Below are positions 27,247 to 36,227 of a stretch of 64,000 bases of DNA, in pieces (position 1 is the stretch's first letter; every line of letters starts with the position of its first letter). The stretch comes from Aldehydirespirator sp965203575. GTDB taxonomy: Bacteria > Actinomycetota > Acidimicrobiia > Acidimicrobiales > Aldehydirespiratoraceae. Location of the stretch: NCBI GenBank assembly GCA_965203575.1, contig OZ241894.1:1922001-1986000 (forward strand). Direction: 5' to 3'. The translations under genes and the position numbers were made by a program. The notes beneath the pieces are model-generated. The model was not told the origin of the DNA. It searched no databases and saw only the letters and a program-made list of their open reading frames with translations.

Positions 27247-27807
27247 ATGACATCAATCGCCCCCGCCCGCCGGGCAGAACCGCCGATGACTCACACCCCC
27301 GATCCGGCCACATCGCAAGCTCAGACCGTCGACGACGCCGTCGCGGAGCGGCCGGCAAGGCCCCGGTTGCGAGACCAGATCGCCGAGAACCCACTGGCGA
27401 GCCTCGGCGTCGGGCTCGCGCTGGCCTTGTTCACGCTTCTTGGCACCGTGGTTGTGGCGCTGCTCTTGTTCGCTCTCAACGGCTTCAACGACCGCTTCGA
27501 CCGCCTGGAGGCCAGGATGGACCTCCTGGAAGCAAAGGTGGACGCCGGTTTCGCCGAGCAGGGCGCGCGGATCACCGAACTCGACACGAGGCTGACCGCC
27601 CAGATCGCTGAGCTCGACGCGAGGCTGACCGCCCAGATCGCTGAGCTCGACGCGAGGCTGACCGCCCAAAACGCTGAGTTCGACCGGAAGCTCACCGCCC
27701 TGATCGCTCATCTGAACGCAACTGCAGCGGTCGACGCCGCGCTCGAACATCGGTTGCTGGCCCCAGGCGCAGGCCCCCTTGAGCCCGAAGGTGAGCCGCC
27801 CGGCTGA
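27247..27807 (+). CDS. Membrane-anchored coiled-coil protein
   Basis: 186 residues, AGGAG before the ATG. A single hydrophobic span (about residues 58-78, LGVGLALALFTLLGTVVVAL) is followed by a long coiled coil. It contains an 11-residue repeat, ELDARLTAQIA, three times, encoded by near-identical 33-base units at about 27585-27680. The N-terminal 55 residues are cytoplasmic and Pro/Ala-rich. A structural or scaffold role is likely; no enzymatic motif is visible. Confidence 0.7.
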   Translation: MTSIAPARRAEPPMTHTPDPATSQAQTVDDAVAERPARPRLRDQIAENPLASLGVGLALALFTLLGTVVVALLLFALNGFNDRFDRLEARMDLLEAKVDAGFAEQGARITELDTRLTAQIAELDARLTAQIAELDARLTAQNAEFDRKLTALIAHLNATAAVDAALEHRLLAPGAGPLEPEGEPPG

Positions 27808-27845
27808 AACCCCTTGCCCTAGGCTCCGGCCGGCGAGGGCTTGAT

Positions 27846-28322
27846 GTGAAGGAAGCAGTTGACCGGGAGTTCGTGGTTGAGGCGGCCCGCGACGTGGTCT
27901 GGCCCCGGCTGCTGGACGTGCAGGCGGTGGCGTCGTGGCTGCCGATCATGCACTCGGTGACCGAGGTGTCGTCGGGAGGCTCCGGGATCGACGGCTCCAG
28001 CTTCCAGGCCGCCTTCGAGGACAAGGTCGGCCCGTTCTCGCTGCGAGCCGACCTGCACATCGAAGTGTCTGGCGTGCATGACGGCGAAGAGGTGTCGATC
28101 CGGGCCCGGGGCGAGGACCGCCAGATCCGCTCCCGCATCATGATCGACGCCGCGGCCCGCCTGTCCGACGCCGGCTCGGGCCAGACCCGGGTCCAACTGG
28201 TCGGCTCCTACGAGATCACCGGCCGGGTCGCCACCCTCGGCGCCGGCGTCATCCGCTCCAAGGCCACCAAGCTCATAGACACCTTCTGCACCAACGCCGC
28301 CACCGCCCTCGGCGAGGCCTGA
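27846..28322 (+). CDS. SRPBCC (CoxG-like) protein
   Basis: 158 residues with a GTG start. REFVVEAARDVVWPRLLDVQ then VASWLPIMHSVTEVS is the start of a START/SRPBCC fold; a beta-rich middle and a C-terminal helix (VIRSKATKLIDTFCTNAATA) follow. CoxG-type proteins help membrane attachment or maturation of molybdenum hydroxylases. It directly precedes the M, S and L subunits, fitting that role. Confidence 0.78.
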   Translation: MKEAVDREFVVEAARDVVWPRLLDVQAVASWLPIMHSVTEVSSGGSGIDGSSFQAAFEDKVGPFSLRADLHIEVSGVHDGEEVSIRARGEDRQIRSRIMIDAAARLSDAGSGQTRVQLVGSYEITGRVATLGAGVIRSKATKLIDTFCTNAATALGEA

Positions 28323-28381
28323 GAGGCGCTGGATCATGTAGGAGTGGGCCACGGAGCCTGCTCTCCACAAGGATTGGGCCG

Positions 28382-29173
28382 ATGGCTGTGCTGCCTGAGT
28401 TGGGGCTGGTTCGCTCTGAGGACCTGGATGAGGTACTGGCTGCGGTCCACTACGACCATGCGCCCTACGCCGGTGGCACCGAGTTGGTGCCGGCCATGGG
28501 ACTGGGCCTGCGCCGCCCGGCCGCCATCGTGGACTTGAAGCGGGTCGAGGTCCTGAAGGGGATCGAGATCGACGCCGAGACAGGCACAGTGACCATCGGC
28601 GCCGCCGTCACCCACCGGCGGCTCTCCGATCACCCAGTTGTGCGCGAGCACCTGCCCACCCTGGCTGCGGCCGCGTCCCGGGTGGGCAACGCCCGGGTTC
28701 GCTCCACCGGCACGGTCGGCGGCAACCTCTGCTTCGCCGAGCCCCGCTCCGACTTGGGCTGCGTGCTGGTCGCTCTCGGGGCGGCCGCTGAGATCCGCTC
28801 AGCCGGGGGCGCCCGCACCTTGTCGATCGACGAACTGATCGTCGGAGCCTTCGAGACGTCGCTCGAGCCTGACGAGATCCTTACCACGGTCACTGTGCCG
28901 TTCGAACCGCCGGGCATGTCGTACTGGAAGCTCCAGAGCTACGAGCGCCCCACCCTGGGTGTGGCGCTGGTAGTCACGGAGGACCAGTGGCAGGTCACCG
29001 TGGGCGCGGCCACCGAACGTCCCGCTCGAGTCGTGCTCGCCGCGGGCGACACCGCCGGGCTGGCCGCCTACGTCGACGGGCTCGAACTCAGCGACGACAT
29101 GACCGGCCCGCCCGCCTACAAGCGCTCAGTGCTGTGCAGCTATCTGGAGCAGACGCTGGGGGTAGGGCTGTGA
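28382..29173 (+). CDS. Molybdenum hydroxylase FAD subunit (CoxM/XdhB-like)
   Basis: 263 residues. APYAGGTELVPAMGLGLRRP is the first FAD-binding site and GNARVRSTGTVGGNLCFAEP the second (TIGGN-like). C-terminal SYERPTLGVALVV and VTVGAATERPARV are typical. It transfers electrons from the iron-sulfur subunit to an acceptor. Ends on a TGA overlapped by a GTG-initiated 22-codon mini-ORF leading into the small subunit gene. Confidence 0.86.
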   Translation: MAVLPELGLVRSEDLDEVLAAVHYDHAPYAGGTELVPAMGLGLRRPAAIVDLKRVEVLKGIEIDAETGTVTIGAAVTHRRLSDHPVVREHLPTLAAAASRVGNARVRSTGTVGGNLCFAEPRSDLGCVLVALGAAAEIRSAGGARTLSIDELIVGAFETSLEPDEILTTVTVPFEPPGMSYWKLQSYERPTLGVALVVTEDQWQVTVGAATERPARVVLAAGDTAGLAAYVDGLELSDDMTGPPAYKRSVLCSYLEQTLGVGL

Positions 29174-29238
29174 CCGGCTCGGTTCGCGGCAGGTTCCTGG
29201 CCGATGCCGCCGCATGGGAGGGGTCGGCAGTCCAGTGA
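29170..29238 (+). other. Coupled 22-codon mini-ORF between M and S subunit genes
   Basis: Begins VTGSVRGRFLADAAAWEG. Its GTG overlaps the M-subunit stop and its TGA overlaps the GTG start of the S-subunit gene (VTMSDAS). Its GCCGCCGCATGG segment recurs in the next mini-ORF at 29744-29839. Confidence 0.55.
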
Positions 29239-29747
29239 CGATGAGCGACGCGTCGACCTCCGTCGTGGTCCGGGCACGGGTCAACGGCCGGGACGTCGAG
29301 ATGCTGGTGCCGGTGCGGCTCACCGTGGCCGAGCTGCTGAGGGACCGGCTCGGGCTCACCGGCACCAAGGTCAGCTGCGAGATGCAGGTGTGCGGGGTGT
29401 GCACCGTTCTGGTGGACGGCAACCCGGTCAGCTCCTGCGCCACCCTGGCCTGCGACCTCGACGGCACCGAGGTGCTCACCGTCGAGGGCCTGGCCCGGGG
29501 CCGGGACCTGCATCCGGTGCAGGAGGCCTTCATGTCGGCCAACGCCCTGCAGTGCGGCTACTGCACGCCCGGGTTCATCATGATGGCCGTCGCCCTGCTC
29601 GACGCCCGTCCCGACGCCGACCACGCCGAGGTGCGGGAGTGGATGGACGGCAACCTCTGCCGCTGCACCGGCTACGCACCCATCGAGACCGCGGTCACCG
29701 TCGCGGCCTCCCGATTGGCGGCTGCAACCGTGGAGCATGGCCGGTGA
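29235..29747 (+). CDS. Molybdenum hydroxylase [2Fe-2S] subunit (CoxS/XdhC-like)
   Basis: 170 residues; GTG 29235 overlaps the mini-ORF stop, with ATG 29241 as alternative. Plant-type cluster: SCEMQVCGVCTVLVDG with a fourth Cys in VSSCATLAC. Second cluster: LQCGYCTPGF and GNLCRCTGYAPI. This is the complete two-cluster small subunit of xanthine-oxidase-family enzymes. It passes electrons from the molybdenum site to the FAD subunit. Confidence 0.9.
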   Translation: MTMSDASTSVVVRARVNGRDVEMLVPVRLTVAELLRDRLGLTGTKVSCEMQVCGVCTVLVDGNPVSSCATLACDLDGTEVLTVEGLARGRDLHPVQEAFMSANALQCGYCTPGFIMMAVALLDARPDADHAEVREWMDGNLCRCTGYAPIETAVTVAASRLAAATVEHGR

Positions 29748-29839
29748 TGGCCGTCGCCGGACAGCCCGGACGACTCACCCTCGGGCCTGCGACCGCCGCC
29801 GCATGGATGCCGGCGGGATCGGCGGGGATGCCGCGATGA
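29744..29839 (+). other. Coupled 31-codon mini-ORF between S and L subunit genes
   Basis: Begins VMAVAGQPGRLTLGPATA. Its GTG overlaps the S-subunit stop (GTGA) and its TGA overlaps the ATG of the L-subunit gene at 29836. Contains the same GR-L/F ... AAAW ... GSA pattern as the previous mini-ORF, suggesting the junctions share an origin. Confidence 0.55.
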
Positions 29840-32079
29840 CCGCCGAGCCCCGCCGCGACGCCTGGGAGAAGGTCACCGGCCGGGCTCGCTACGCCGTCGA
29901 CGCGGTCCTCCCCAACATGGCCCACGCCGCGGTGGTCTGCTCCGAGCGGGCCCACGCCCACATCACCAGCATCGACCGGGCCGAGGCCGAGGCCGCCCCG
30001 GGCGTGATCGCGGTCGTGACCGCCGCCGACCTCGGCCATCTCGGCCTCCGCTTCGGCCACATCGTGCCCGACCACGCCATCCTGGCCGAGGGCAAGGTCC
30101 GCTACTACGGCGAGCCGGTGGCGGTGGTGGTGGCCGAGACCCCGCACGAGGCCGCCGACGCCGCCGAGATGGTGTGGGTCGACTACGACGACCTGCCGGC
30201 GCTCACCGACGCGGCCTCTGCCCTGGCATCCGACGTTCTCATCCACGAGCAGTCCTATCTCGAGCCGGGCCAGAAGTTCCTGGATGTGGCTCCGGCCGCC
30301 TCCACCGACAACGTCGCCCACCGCAACGAGCTGGCCTGGGGCGACGCCGAGGCCGCCCTGGCCGCCGCAGCCACCGTGGTGGAGACCACGACGACCTTCC
30401 CCCTCGTCTACGGCTACGCCATGGAGACCTACAACGCCCTGGCCGACTGGCAGCCGGGCTCCCTGCACGTGGTGTCCACCGCCCAGCACCCGCTGATGGT
30501 GCGCAGGGAGCTGGCGCGGATGTTCTCGCTGCCGCTGGCCGCGGTTCGGGTGGAGGTGCCCTACATCGGCGGCGGCTACGGCTCGAAGTCCTACACGAAG
30601 CTGGAGCCCCTGGCCGCGGCCGCGTCGTGGGCCGCGGGCCGGCCGGTCAAGGTCACCACCGACGTCGAGGCGGCCATGTACACCACCAGGGCCGACGGCG
30701 CGCTGGTCACCGTGCGCACCGGATTCGACGCCGACGCCCGGATCTGTGCCCGCGACATCGACATCCGTTTCGACACCGGCGCCTACGCCGACAACAGCCC
30801 GCTGGTGCTCACCAAGAGCATCAACCGCAGTTTCGGCCCGTACCGGATGCCCAACCTGAGGGTCCGGGGCACCGCCGCCTACACCAACACCTCCCCGGCG
30901 TCGTCGTACCGGGGCTTCGGCGCCCCCCAGGCCGCGCTGGCCGGGGAGCTCAACATGGACATGGCCGCCGAGGAGCTGGGCATCGATCCGGTCGAGTTGC
31001 GCCGCCGCAACCTGCTGGCCCCCGGCGACACCATCATCGAGGGCAAGCGCCCTCTCGACGCCGACCTGGTCGCCGACCTCGACGCGGTGGCCGGCGCCCT
31101 GGACACCCACGCCGCCCCCGCGCCCGGCACGCTGCGGGGTCGGGCGGTGGCGGTGACTGCCAGCGACGCCGGCGCCTCGCCCATCTCGACCGCCCAGGTG
31201 CGCATGCACGCCGACGGCTCGGTGACCCTGCTGGTGAGCAGCACCGAGATGGGTCAGGGCAGCCGCACCGCCCTGGCTCAGATCGCAGCCCGGGAGCTGT
31301 GCCTGCCAATCGACGCGGTGGCCGTGGGCCAGAGCGACACCCGGTTCACCCCGTTCGAGTGGACCACCGGCGCCAGCCGCACCACCACCATCGTGGGCCT
31401 GGCCGTCCAGGCCGCCTGCGACGACCTGAGGGACAATCTGCGGGCCAAGGCTGCCGAGTCGGCCGGCGTACCGGTCGACGACGTGAGGGCGAGCGACGGC
31501 CTGATCCATACCGGCGACGGGGCGCTCGCTCCGTCGGAGGTGATCCGGCGGTGGTTCGGTGCCGATGCCGGTGAGGTGGTGGGGGTGGGCGTGGTCCGCC
31601 GCGACGGCGCCACCGCGGTGCTGCCGCCGTTCTGGGAGATCGGCGCGGTGGGGGTGGAGGTGTCGGTGGACGAAGCCACCGGCGAGGTGACCGTCGAGCA
31701 TCTGGTCACCGTGGGCGACGTCGGCCACGCCGTGAACCCGGACCTCGTGAAGGGCCAGGACCTGGGCGCGGCCACCCAGGGTCTGGGCATCGCCCTGTGG
31801 GAGGAGATGGTCTACGACGGCGAGCAGCTCACCAACCCCAACCTCGTCGAGTACCGGGTGCCCCGCCTGCGAGACGCACCCCGCCGCATCACGTCGGTGC
31901 TGGCCGAGCGGGGTGACGGGGCCGGCCCCTACGGCGCCAAGGGCGCCGGCGAGGGCGCGCTCAACCCGGTCCCGGCCGCAGTGGCCGCCGCAGTGGGCCG
32001 GGCCGTGGGCGTCTGGCCCACCGAGCTGCCCCTGACCCCGCCCCGGGTCTGGGAACTCCTACAGCAGGCCAAGCAATAG
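29836..32079 (+). CDS. Molybdopterin-binding hydroxylase large subunit (xanthine-dehydrogenase family)
   Basis: 747 residues. KVTGRARYAVDAVLPNMAHA opens the family, GGGYGSKSYTKLE is a cofactor region, SSYRGFGAPQAALAGE (near 355) is the xanthine-dehydrogenase-type loop, and GAKGAGEGALNPVPAAV (near 700) carries the catalytic Glu. The loop lacks the AYxCSFR sequence of form I CO dehydrogenase, so it hydroxylates some other carbon centre. The substrate (purine, aldehyde or N-heterocycle) is unknown. ATG 29836 chosen because of the ATGA overlap. Confidence 0.88.
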   Translation: MTAEPRRDAWEKVTGRARYAVDAVLPNMAHAAVVCSERAHAHITSIDRAEAEAAPGVIAVVTAADLGHLGLRFGHIVPDHAILAEGKVRYYGEPVAVVVAETPHEAADAAEMVWVDYDDLPALTDAASALASDVLIHEQSYLEPGQKFLDVAPAASTDNVAHRNELAWGDAEAALAAAATVVETTTTFPLVYGYAMETYNALADWQPGSLHVVSTAQHPLMVRRELARMFSLPLAAVRVEVPYIGGGYGSKSYTKLEPLAAAASWAAGRPVKVTTDVEAAMYTTRADGALVTVRTGFDADARICARDIDIRFDTGAYADNSPLVLTKSINRSFGPYRMPNLRVRGTAAYTNTSPASSYRGFGAPQAALAGELNMDMAAEELGIDPVELRRRNLLAPGDTIIEGKRPLDADLVADLDAVAGALDTHAAPAPGTLRGRAVAVTASDAGASPISTAQVRMHADGSVTLLVSSTEMGQGSRTALAQIAARELCLPIDAVAVGQSDTRFTPFEWTTGASRTTTIVGLAVQAACDDLRDNLRAKAAESAGVPVDDVRASDGLIHTGDGALAPSEVIRRWFGADAGEVVGVGVVRRDGATAVLPPFWEIGAVGVEVSVDEATGEVTVEHLVTVGDVGHAVNPDLVKGQDLGAATQGLGIALWEEMVYDGEQLTNPNLVEYRVPRLRDAPRRITSVLAERGDGAGPYGAKGAGEGALNPVPAAVAAAVGRAVGVWPTELPLTPPRVWELLQQAKQ

Positions 32080-32097
32080 CCGTCCGCGCCCTGCTCA

Positions 32098-32230
32098 GAA
32101 ATCCCGGGTCGAGAATGTGGGGTAGGTCCACAGGATCCGCACCGAGAATTCCAGGGCGCCCCTGTCCCCAAATCTCGGGTCGAAAATGTGGAGTGTGTCC
32201 ACAGGATTCGCATCGAGATTTCTTGGCGCC
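32098..32230 (-). repeat. CCGAGATTT repeat family, two inverted copies
   Basis: Two diverged tandem copies about 75 bases apart. On the minus strand they read TGTGGAC ... CACA ... GACCCGAGATTT, matching the arrays at 17.1 and 55.7 kb. They lie between convergent genes (molybdenum hydroxylase and acetyltransferase). Confidence 0.7.
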
Positions 32231-32232
32231 TG

Positions 32233-33342
32233 CTATGCGGCGCCCTCGTCGAGCAGGGCCAGGGCGGTGTCCAGGTACTGCTCGGCGGCCTGGGTCATGC
32301 GGATCAGCCCGTAGCCGTCGAGCACGGCCCGCTTGAGACGCTCGGGGCTGGCCCGGCGCAGCGCGGCCTCCTGTATCACTCCGGCCACCGCATGGGCCGG
32401 CTGATCGCCGGTTCCGGCGCGGCCCAGCAGTTCCCGCCGCTTGTGCCTCACCAGTTCGGCGATCTCGTTGAGCGGCACCTCGTACAGCGAGCGCTCACCC
32501 AGATCCCGCACCATCACCGCCGGGGTCCCGGACAGGCGCATCACCTGCTGGGGCTTGCCGCCGTTGTCGAACTCGTCGACCTCCACCTGGCCCCGCAGCG
32601 TGAGCCGTCCCAGCGCCTGCTCCATCGGGGCCCGGGCCCGCTGGGTGACCTTCGACGATCCCGCCCCCCGGATGTAGAGCCGGTAGGCGCGGTCGGCGGT
32701 CACCGGACCCTCGGCGCTCACGATCTCCAGCAGGTAGGTGGCGACCTGCGAAACCGGGGCGGTCCGAGGGTCGGGCAGCCCACTGCCCTGCCAAGCCGTG
32801 TACGGCTGCGGTCCGGCTGCCGGGTCGTAGACGGGGGCGGGCACCCCGTCCCCGCTGTCACCGGGACCGGAGGCAGCGTCATCCGCCTCCGTCCCGCCCG
32901 GAACGGGCTGCAGCTCCATCCACCCTTCCGGCGCGGGCGGCTCGGTGAACCCGAACGGCCGGTACAGCTCGTGCGCATCGCCGGTCTTCAGCAGCAGCCG
33001 CTTGATCCCGGCCACCGCCGGGTGCTCGCAGGCCGCGGCCACTACCGCCCGGCCCAGCCCGAGACCCCGGTGCTCGGCCAGCACGTACACGTCGGTCAGC
33101 CAGCCGAAGGTGGCCCGGTCGGTCACGATCCGGGCGCCGCCCACCATGGTCCCGTCGGGTCCGTACACCCCCAGCACGACGCTGTTGGCCGCCCCCTCCG
33201 CGGTCTGCTCCCGGGTGCGCCCGGTCGCCCAGTACCCCTCGACCTCCAGGAAGTCGTGCATGGCGTCGGCGTCGAAGCGCGCCGGATCGTCGGAGATCAC
33301 ATAGTCCCCGTAGCGCCGCTCGCACGGACCCCCCTCGCTCAC
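32233..33342 (-). CDS. GNAT acetyltransferase fused to a C-terminal winged-helix-like domain
   Basis: 369 residues. Residues 1-150 are a GNAT fold (VYVLAEHRGLGLGRAVVAAA, the acetyl-CoA loop, then LYRPFGFTEPP). After a Pro/Gly/Asp linker, residues about 190-369 contain VATYLLEIVSAEGPVTADRA, YRLYIRGAGSSKVTQRARAP and DEFDNGGKPQQVMRLSG, which resemble the DUF3320-like winged-helix segment found at the ends of some helicases. The fusion suggests an acetyltransferase guided by nucleic acid or protein. Lone gene, divergent from the Rieske oxygenase. Confidence 0.7.
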   Translation of the reverse strand: MSEGGPCERRYGDYVISDDPARFDADAMHDFLEVEGYWATGRTREQTAEGAANSVVLGVYGPDGTMVGGARIVTDRATFGWLTDVYVLAEHRGLGLGRAVVAAACEHPAVAGIKRLLLKTGDAHELYRPFGFTEPPAPEGWMELQPVPGGTEADDAASGPGDSGDGVPAPVYDPAAGPQPYTAWQGSGLPDPRTAPVSQVATYLLEIVSAEGPVTADRAYRLYIRGAGSSKVTQRARAPMEQALGRLTLRGQVEVDEFDNGGKPQQVMRLSGTPAVMVRDLGERSLYEVPLNEIAELVRHKRRELLGRAGTGDQPAHAVAGVIQEAALRRASPERLKRAVLDGYGLIRMTQAAEQYLDTALALLDEGAA

Positions 33343-33409
33343 GCCGGCTGACGCTATCCCGGGGTCCCAGCACTAACATCAAGGCGTCGGTCGGCCGGGG
33401 GAGGCAGCC

Positions 33410-34450
33410 GTGCTCGTCAGCGAGATTCCTGCACTGAGGGAGTTCTGGTACCCGGTCGTGTACTCGGCTGACCTGGCCGACAAGCCCCATCAGGCGGTGC
33501 TCTTCGGTGAGGAGTACGTGGTGTGGCGCACCGCCGACGGCTCCGTCCACGCCGCCTTCGACCTGTGCCCCCACCGGGGCGCCCGCCTGTCGCAGGGCTG
33601 GCTGACCGGCGACCGTCTCGTGTGCGGCTACCACGGCTGGCAGTACGACGCCTCCGGCCGCTGCGTGTGCATTCCCCAGAACGACCCGTCCACCCCCATC
33701 CCCCGCCGGGCCCGCCTCCAGCCGGTGCATGCCGATGAGCGCTACGAGATGGTGTGGATCTGCATCGCGGAGGAGCCCAGGGCCCCGATCCCGGACCTGC
33801 CCGAGCTGAACGACCCCGACTACGTGCTGATCCACGAGATGATGGAGGTATGGGACGCGGCCGCGCCCCGGGTGGTGGACAACGCCCTGGATGTGAGCCA
33901 CCTGTCGTTCGTGCACCGGGGCAGCATCGGCGACGCCGACGCGCCCCGCATGTCCGACTACGACCTGGAGCGTGACGGCTGGAACCTCAGCTTCACCATC
34001 TCCTACCAGTCGAGGGTCACCGAGCAGCAGAAGGCCAACACCGGCATCACCGACGACTTCATCACCCGCACCACCCACGCAGAGCTGGTCCAGCCAATGG
34101 TGTTCCGGGGCGTGCTGGAGTACCCCAACGACCTGCGCCACGTGCTCTACAAGACGTGCGCCCCGGTGGACGACCACCGCACGCTGTTCTGCCAGTTCAT
34201 CGCCCGCAACGACGACCCCGACGACGAGAAGGCCCAGGGCATCATCGGCGTCGACCGCACCGTGCAGTGCGAGGACCGGGCCCTGCTGGAGCGGATGCCC
34301 TCGGACTTCCCGGCCGAGATCACCACCGAGGTCCACACCAAGGGCGACCGCATGACCCTGGAGTACCGCCGGATCCTGGCCGATCTGGCCGCCGAGGCCG
34401 GTCCGCTGCGGCCCGATGCCACTTGGGCGGGAGGCCGCTGGGGCGGGTAG
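33410..34450 (+). CDS. Rieske non-heme iron oxygenase
   Basis: 346 residues from a GTG. Rieske ligands: CPHRGARLS and CGYHGWQYD (about 52-80). The mononuclear iron site is in VVDNALDVSHLSFVHRGSIG (D/N...D-x2-H-x4-H). The layout resembles single-component-terminal oxygenases such as PaO/PrnD or vanillate demethylase. It hydroxylates or demethylates a ring compound using a separate reductase, which is not in the adjacent genes. Its TAG overlaps the GTG of the ABC ATPase gene by one base. Confidence 0.88.
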   Translation: MLVSEIPALREFWYPVVYSADLADKPHQAVLFGEEYVVWRTADGSVHAAFDLCPHRGARLSQGWLTGDRLVCGYHGWQYDASGRCVCIPQNDPSTPIPRRARLQPVHADERYEMVWICIAEEPRAPIPDLPELNDPDYVLIHEMMEVWDAAAPRVVDNALDVSHLSFVHRGSIGDADAPRMSDYDLERDGWNLSFTISYQSRVTEQQKANTGITDDFITRTTHAELVQPMVFRGVLEYPNDLRHVLYKTCAPVDDHRTLFCQFIARNDDPDDEKAQGIIGVDRTVQCEDRALLERMPSDFPAEITTEVHTKGDRMTLEYRRILADLAAEAGPLRPDATWAGGRWGG

Positions 34451-35289
34451 TGGGCCAGGCGAACGTGCAGGGGTCCGGGGGCGACGGGCCCGCCGCGCCC
34501 GTGGGCCCGCCTCAAGCCGGCGTGACGGTAGCCATCGACAATGTGAGCCGGCGCTTCCGGACCGGGTTCCTGGCGCTGACCGGGGTCGCTCTCACCATCG
34601 GGGCGGGGGAGATGGTCGCCGTCGTCGGCCCGTCCGGATGCGGCAAGTCCACCCTCCTCAAGATCATCGCCGGCCTGTTGACGCCGACCGACGGCGTCGT
34701 GGACTTCGCCGGCAGCCGTCCGGAGACCGGCTACGTGTTCCAGGACGCCCACCTGCTGCCGTGGCGTACCACAATCCGCAACGTCGAGCTGTTCCTCGAG
34801 GTTGACGGGGTCAGGAAGCCGGAGCGCCGCGACCGGGCCCGGGCCGCCATCCGGCTCGTCGGGCTGGCCGACTTCGAGGACAGCTACCCGGCGGAGCTCA
34901 GCGGCGGCATGAAGATGCGGGTCAGCCTGGCCCGGACCCTGGCCACCGACCCCCAGTTGATGCTGTTCGACGAGCCGTTCGCGGCGCTCGACGAGATCAC
35001 CCGCAATCGCTTGAACTACGACCTGATCCGGCTCCAGCGGGATCGGGGCGTGACCGGGGTGTTCGTGACCCACTCCATCGGTGAGGCCACCTTCCTTGCC
35101 GACCGGGTTGCGGTGATGAGTCCCGCTCCGGGCCGGATCGTCGGCATCGTCGAAGTGCCCTTCGGTGATGATCGCAGCGCGGCCCTCAGGACCAGCGCCG
35201 AGTTCGCGGCGGTGGCCCGCGATGTCAGTGAGATCATGGCCGCGCATGAGGTCGAAGAAGGGCACGAGACCATGGGGGCACACGAATGA
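34450..35289 (+). CDS. ABC transporter ATPase, NitT/TauT-type
   Basis: 279 residues; GTG at 34450 (later GTGs are possible). Walker A VVGPSGCGKSTLLKI, Q-loop TGYVFQDAHLLPWRT, signature LSGGMKMRVSLARTLATDPQ, Walker B LMLFDEPFAALDE and H-switch FVTHSIGEATFLADRV. These subfamily features match nitrate/sulfonate/taurine/THI5-type importers. The gene overlaps the permease gene by four bases (ATGA). Confidence 0.9.
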   Translation: MGQANVQGSGGDGPAAPVGPPQAGVTVAIDNVSRRFRTGFLALTGVALTIGAGEMVAVVGPSGCGKSTLLKIIAGLLTPTDGVVDFAGSRPETGYVFQDAHLLPWRTTIRNVELFLEVDGVRKPERRDRARAAIRLVGLADFEDSYPAELSGGMKMRVSLARTLATDPQLMLFDEPFAALDEITRNRLNYDLIRLQRDRGVTGVFVTHSIGEATFLADRVAVMSPAPGRIVGIVEVPFGDDRSAALRTSAEFAAVARDVSEIMAAHEVEEGHETMGAHE

Positions 35290-36089
35290 GGGCTCGGCTG
35301 CGATCCATCCTCACGAGCGTGGCGCCGCAGTTGATCGTGCTGGCCGTCTTTCTTTTCGTGTGGTGGGCGGCGGTGCGGATCCTGGACCCGAAGCCCTTCG
35401 TCTTTCCCTCGCCGGGCCGTGTGCTGGACACGACCGTCACCGACTTCGACCGCCTGTGGATCGGTTTCAAGAACACGCTGTACGCGTCGGTCGTCGGGTT
35501 CTTGTTCGCCACCGCGGTGGGCGTGGGCGCGGCCCTGTTCCTCAGCCTGAGCCGCATGCTCGAGCGGGCTTTCTTCCCCTGGGCGGTGCTGCTGCAGACC
35601 GTCCCGGCGGTGGCCGTTGCCCCGCTGTACGTCCTGTGGTGGGGACCAGGTCGCCAGTCGGTGATGCTGGTGGCCTTCACCATCACGCTGTTCCCGATCC
35701 TGGCCAACAGCCTCGCCGGCCTGCGCTCGGCCGACGCCGCCCTGGTCGACCTGATCCGGCTCCGCGGCCGCCGGCAGAACTCGTGGTTCACCTTCTCGAA
35801 GATCCGCATCCCCAGCTCGCTCCCGTACCTGTTCACTGGGCTGCGGATCTCGGCCGGCCTGGCCGTCATCGGAGCGATCGTGGGCGAGATCGTGGTCGGC
35901 CGCGGGGGCGACGAGGCCGGGCTCGGCTACTGGGTCACGTTCGGCAGCACCCAGTTGAAGACCGACTTCGTGTTCGCCGCCATCGCGGTCTCGTCCGCGC
36001 TGGGCATCACCTTCTTCCTGCTCGTCTCGTGGACGGGGAATCGTGTGCTGCGGCACTGGCACGAGTCGGCCCGCGTCGCCGACACCTGA
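35286..36089 (+). CDS. ABC transporter permease, NitT/TauT-type
   Basis: 267 residues with about six membrane spans. LVDLIRLRGRRQNSWFTFSK followed by IRIPSSLPYLFTGLRISAG is the EAA-like coupling loop. It forms the channel with the preceding ATPase; the binding protein is presumably the N-terminal half of the fused lipoprotein encoded 138 bases downstream. Confidence 0.9.
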   Translation: MRARLRSILTSVAPQLIVLAVFLFVWWAAVRILDPKPFVFPSPGRVLDTTVTDFDRLWIGFKNTLYASVVGFLFATAVGVGAALFLSLSRMLERAFFPWAVLLQTVPAVAVAPLYVLWWGPGRQSVMLVAFTITLFPILANSLAGLRSADAALVDLIRLRGRRQNSWFTFSKIRIPSSLPYLFTGLRISAGLAVIGAIVGEIVVGRGGDEAGLGYWVTFGSTQLKTDFVFAAIAVSSALGITFFLLVSWTGNRVLRHWHESARVADT

Positions 36090-36227
36090 TCCACGGGCCA
36101 TCCCGAGCCGTCCACTAGCTATCCCGGAGCCGGTTGCCGCTCGCCCGCGTTCTCATCGGTGACTCGGCTCTGAGACAATCGGAGCCGCCCTCCTTCCCCG
36201 AAGTCCGTCCCGATTGAGGAGTTCCCT

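Noticed and set aside
29695..31728. 677-codon antisense frame opposite the molybdenum hydroxylase large subunit
   Set aside because: Low-complexity His/Gly/Val translation with no domain; a shadow frame.
27846..32079. Form I aerobic CO dehydrogenase (coxGMSL)
   Set aside because: The large subunit has SSYRGFGAPQ and not the AYxCSFR active-site loop, so only the wider xanthine-oxidase family is supported.
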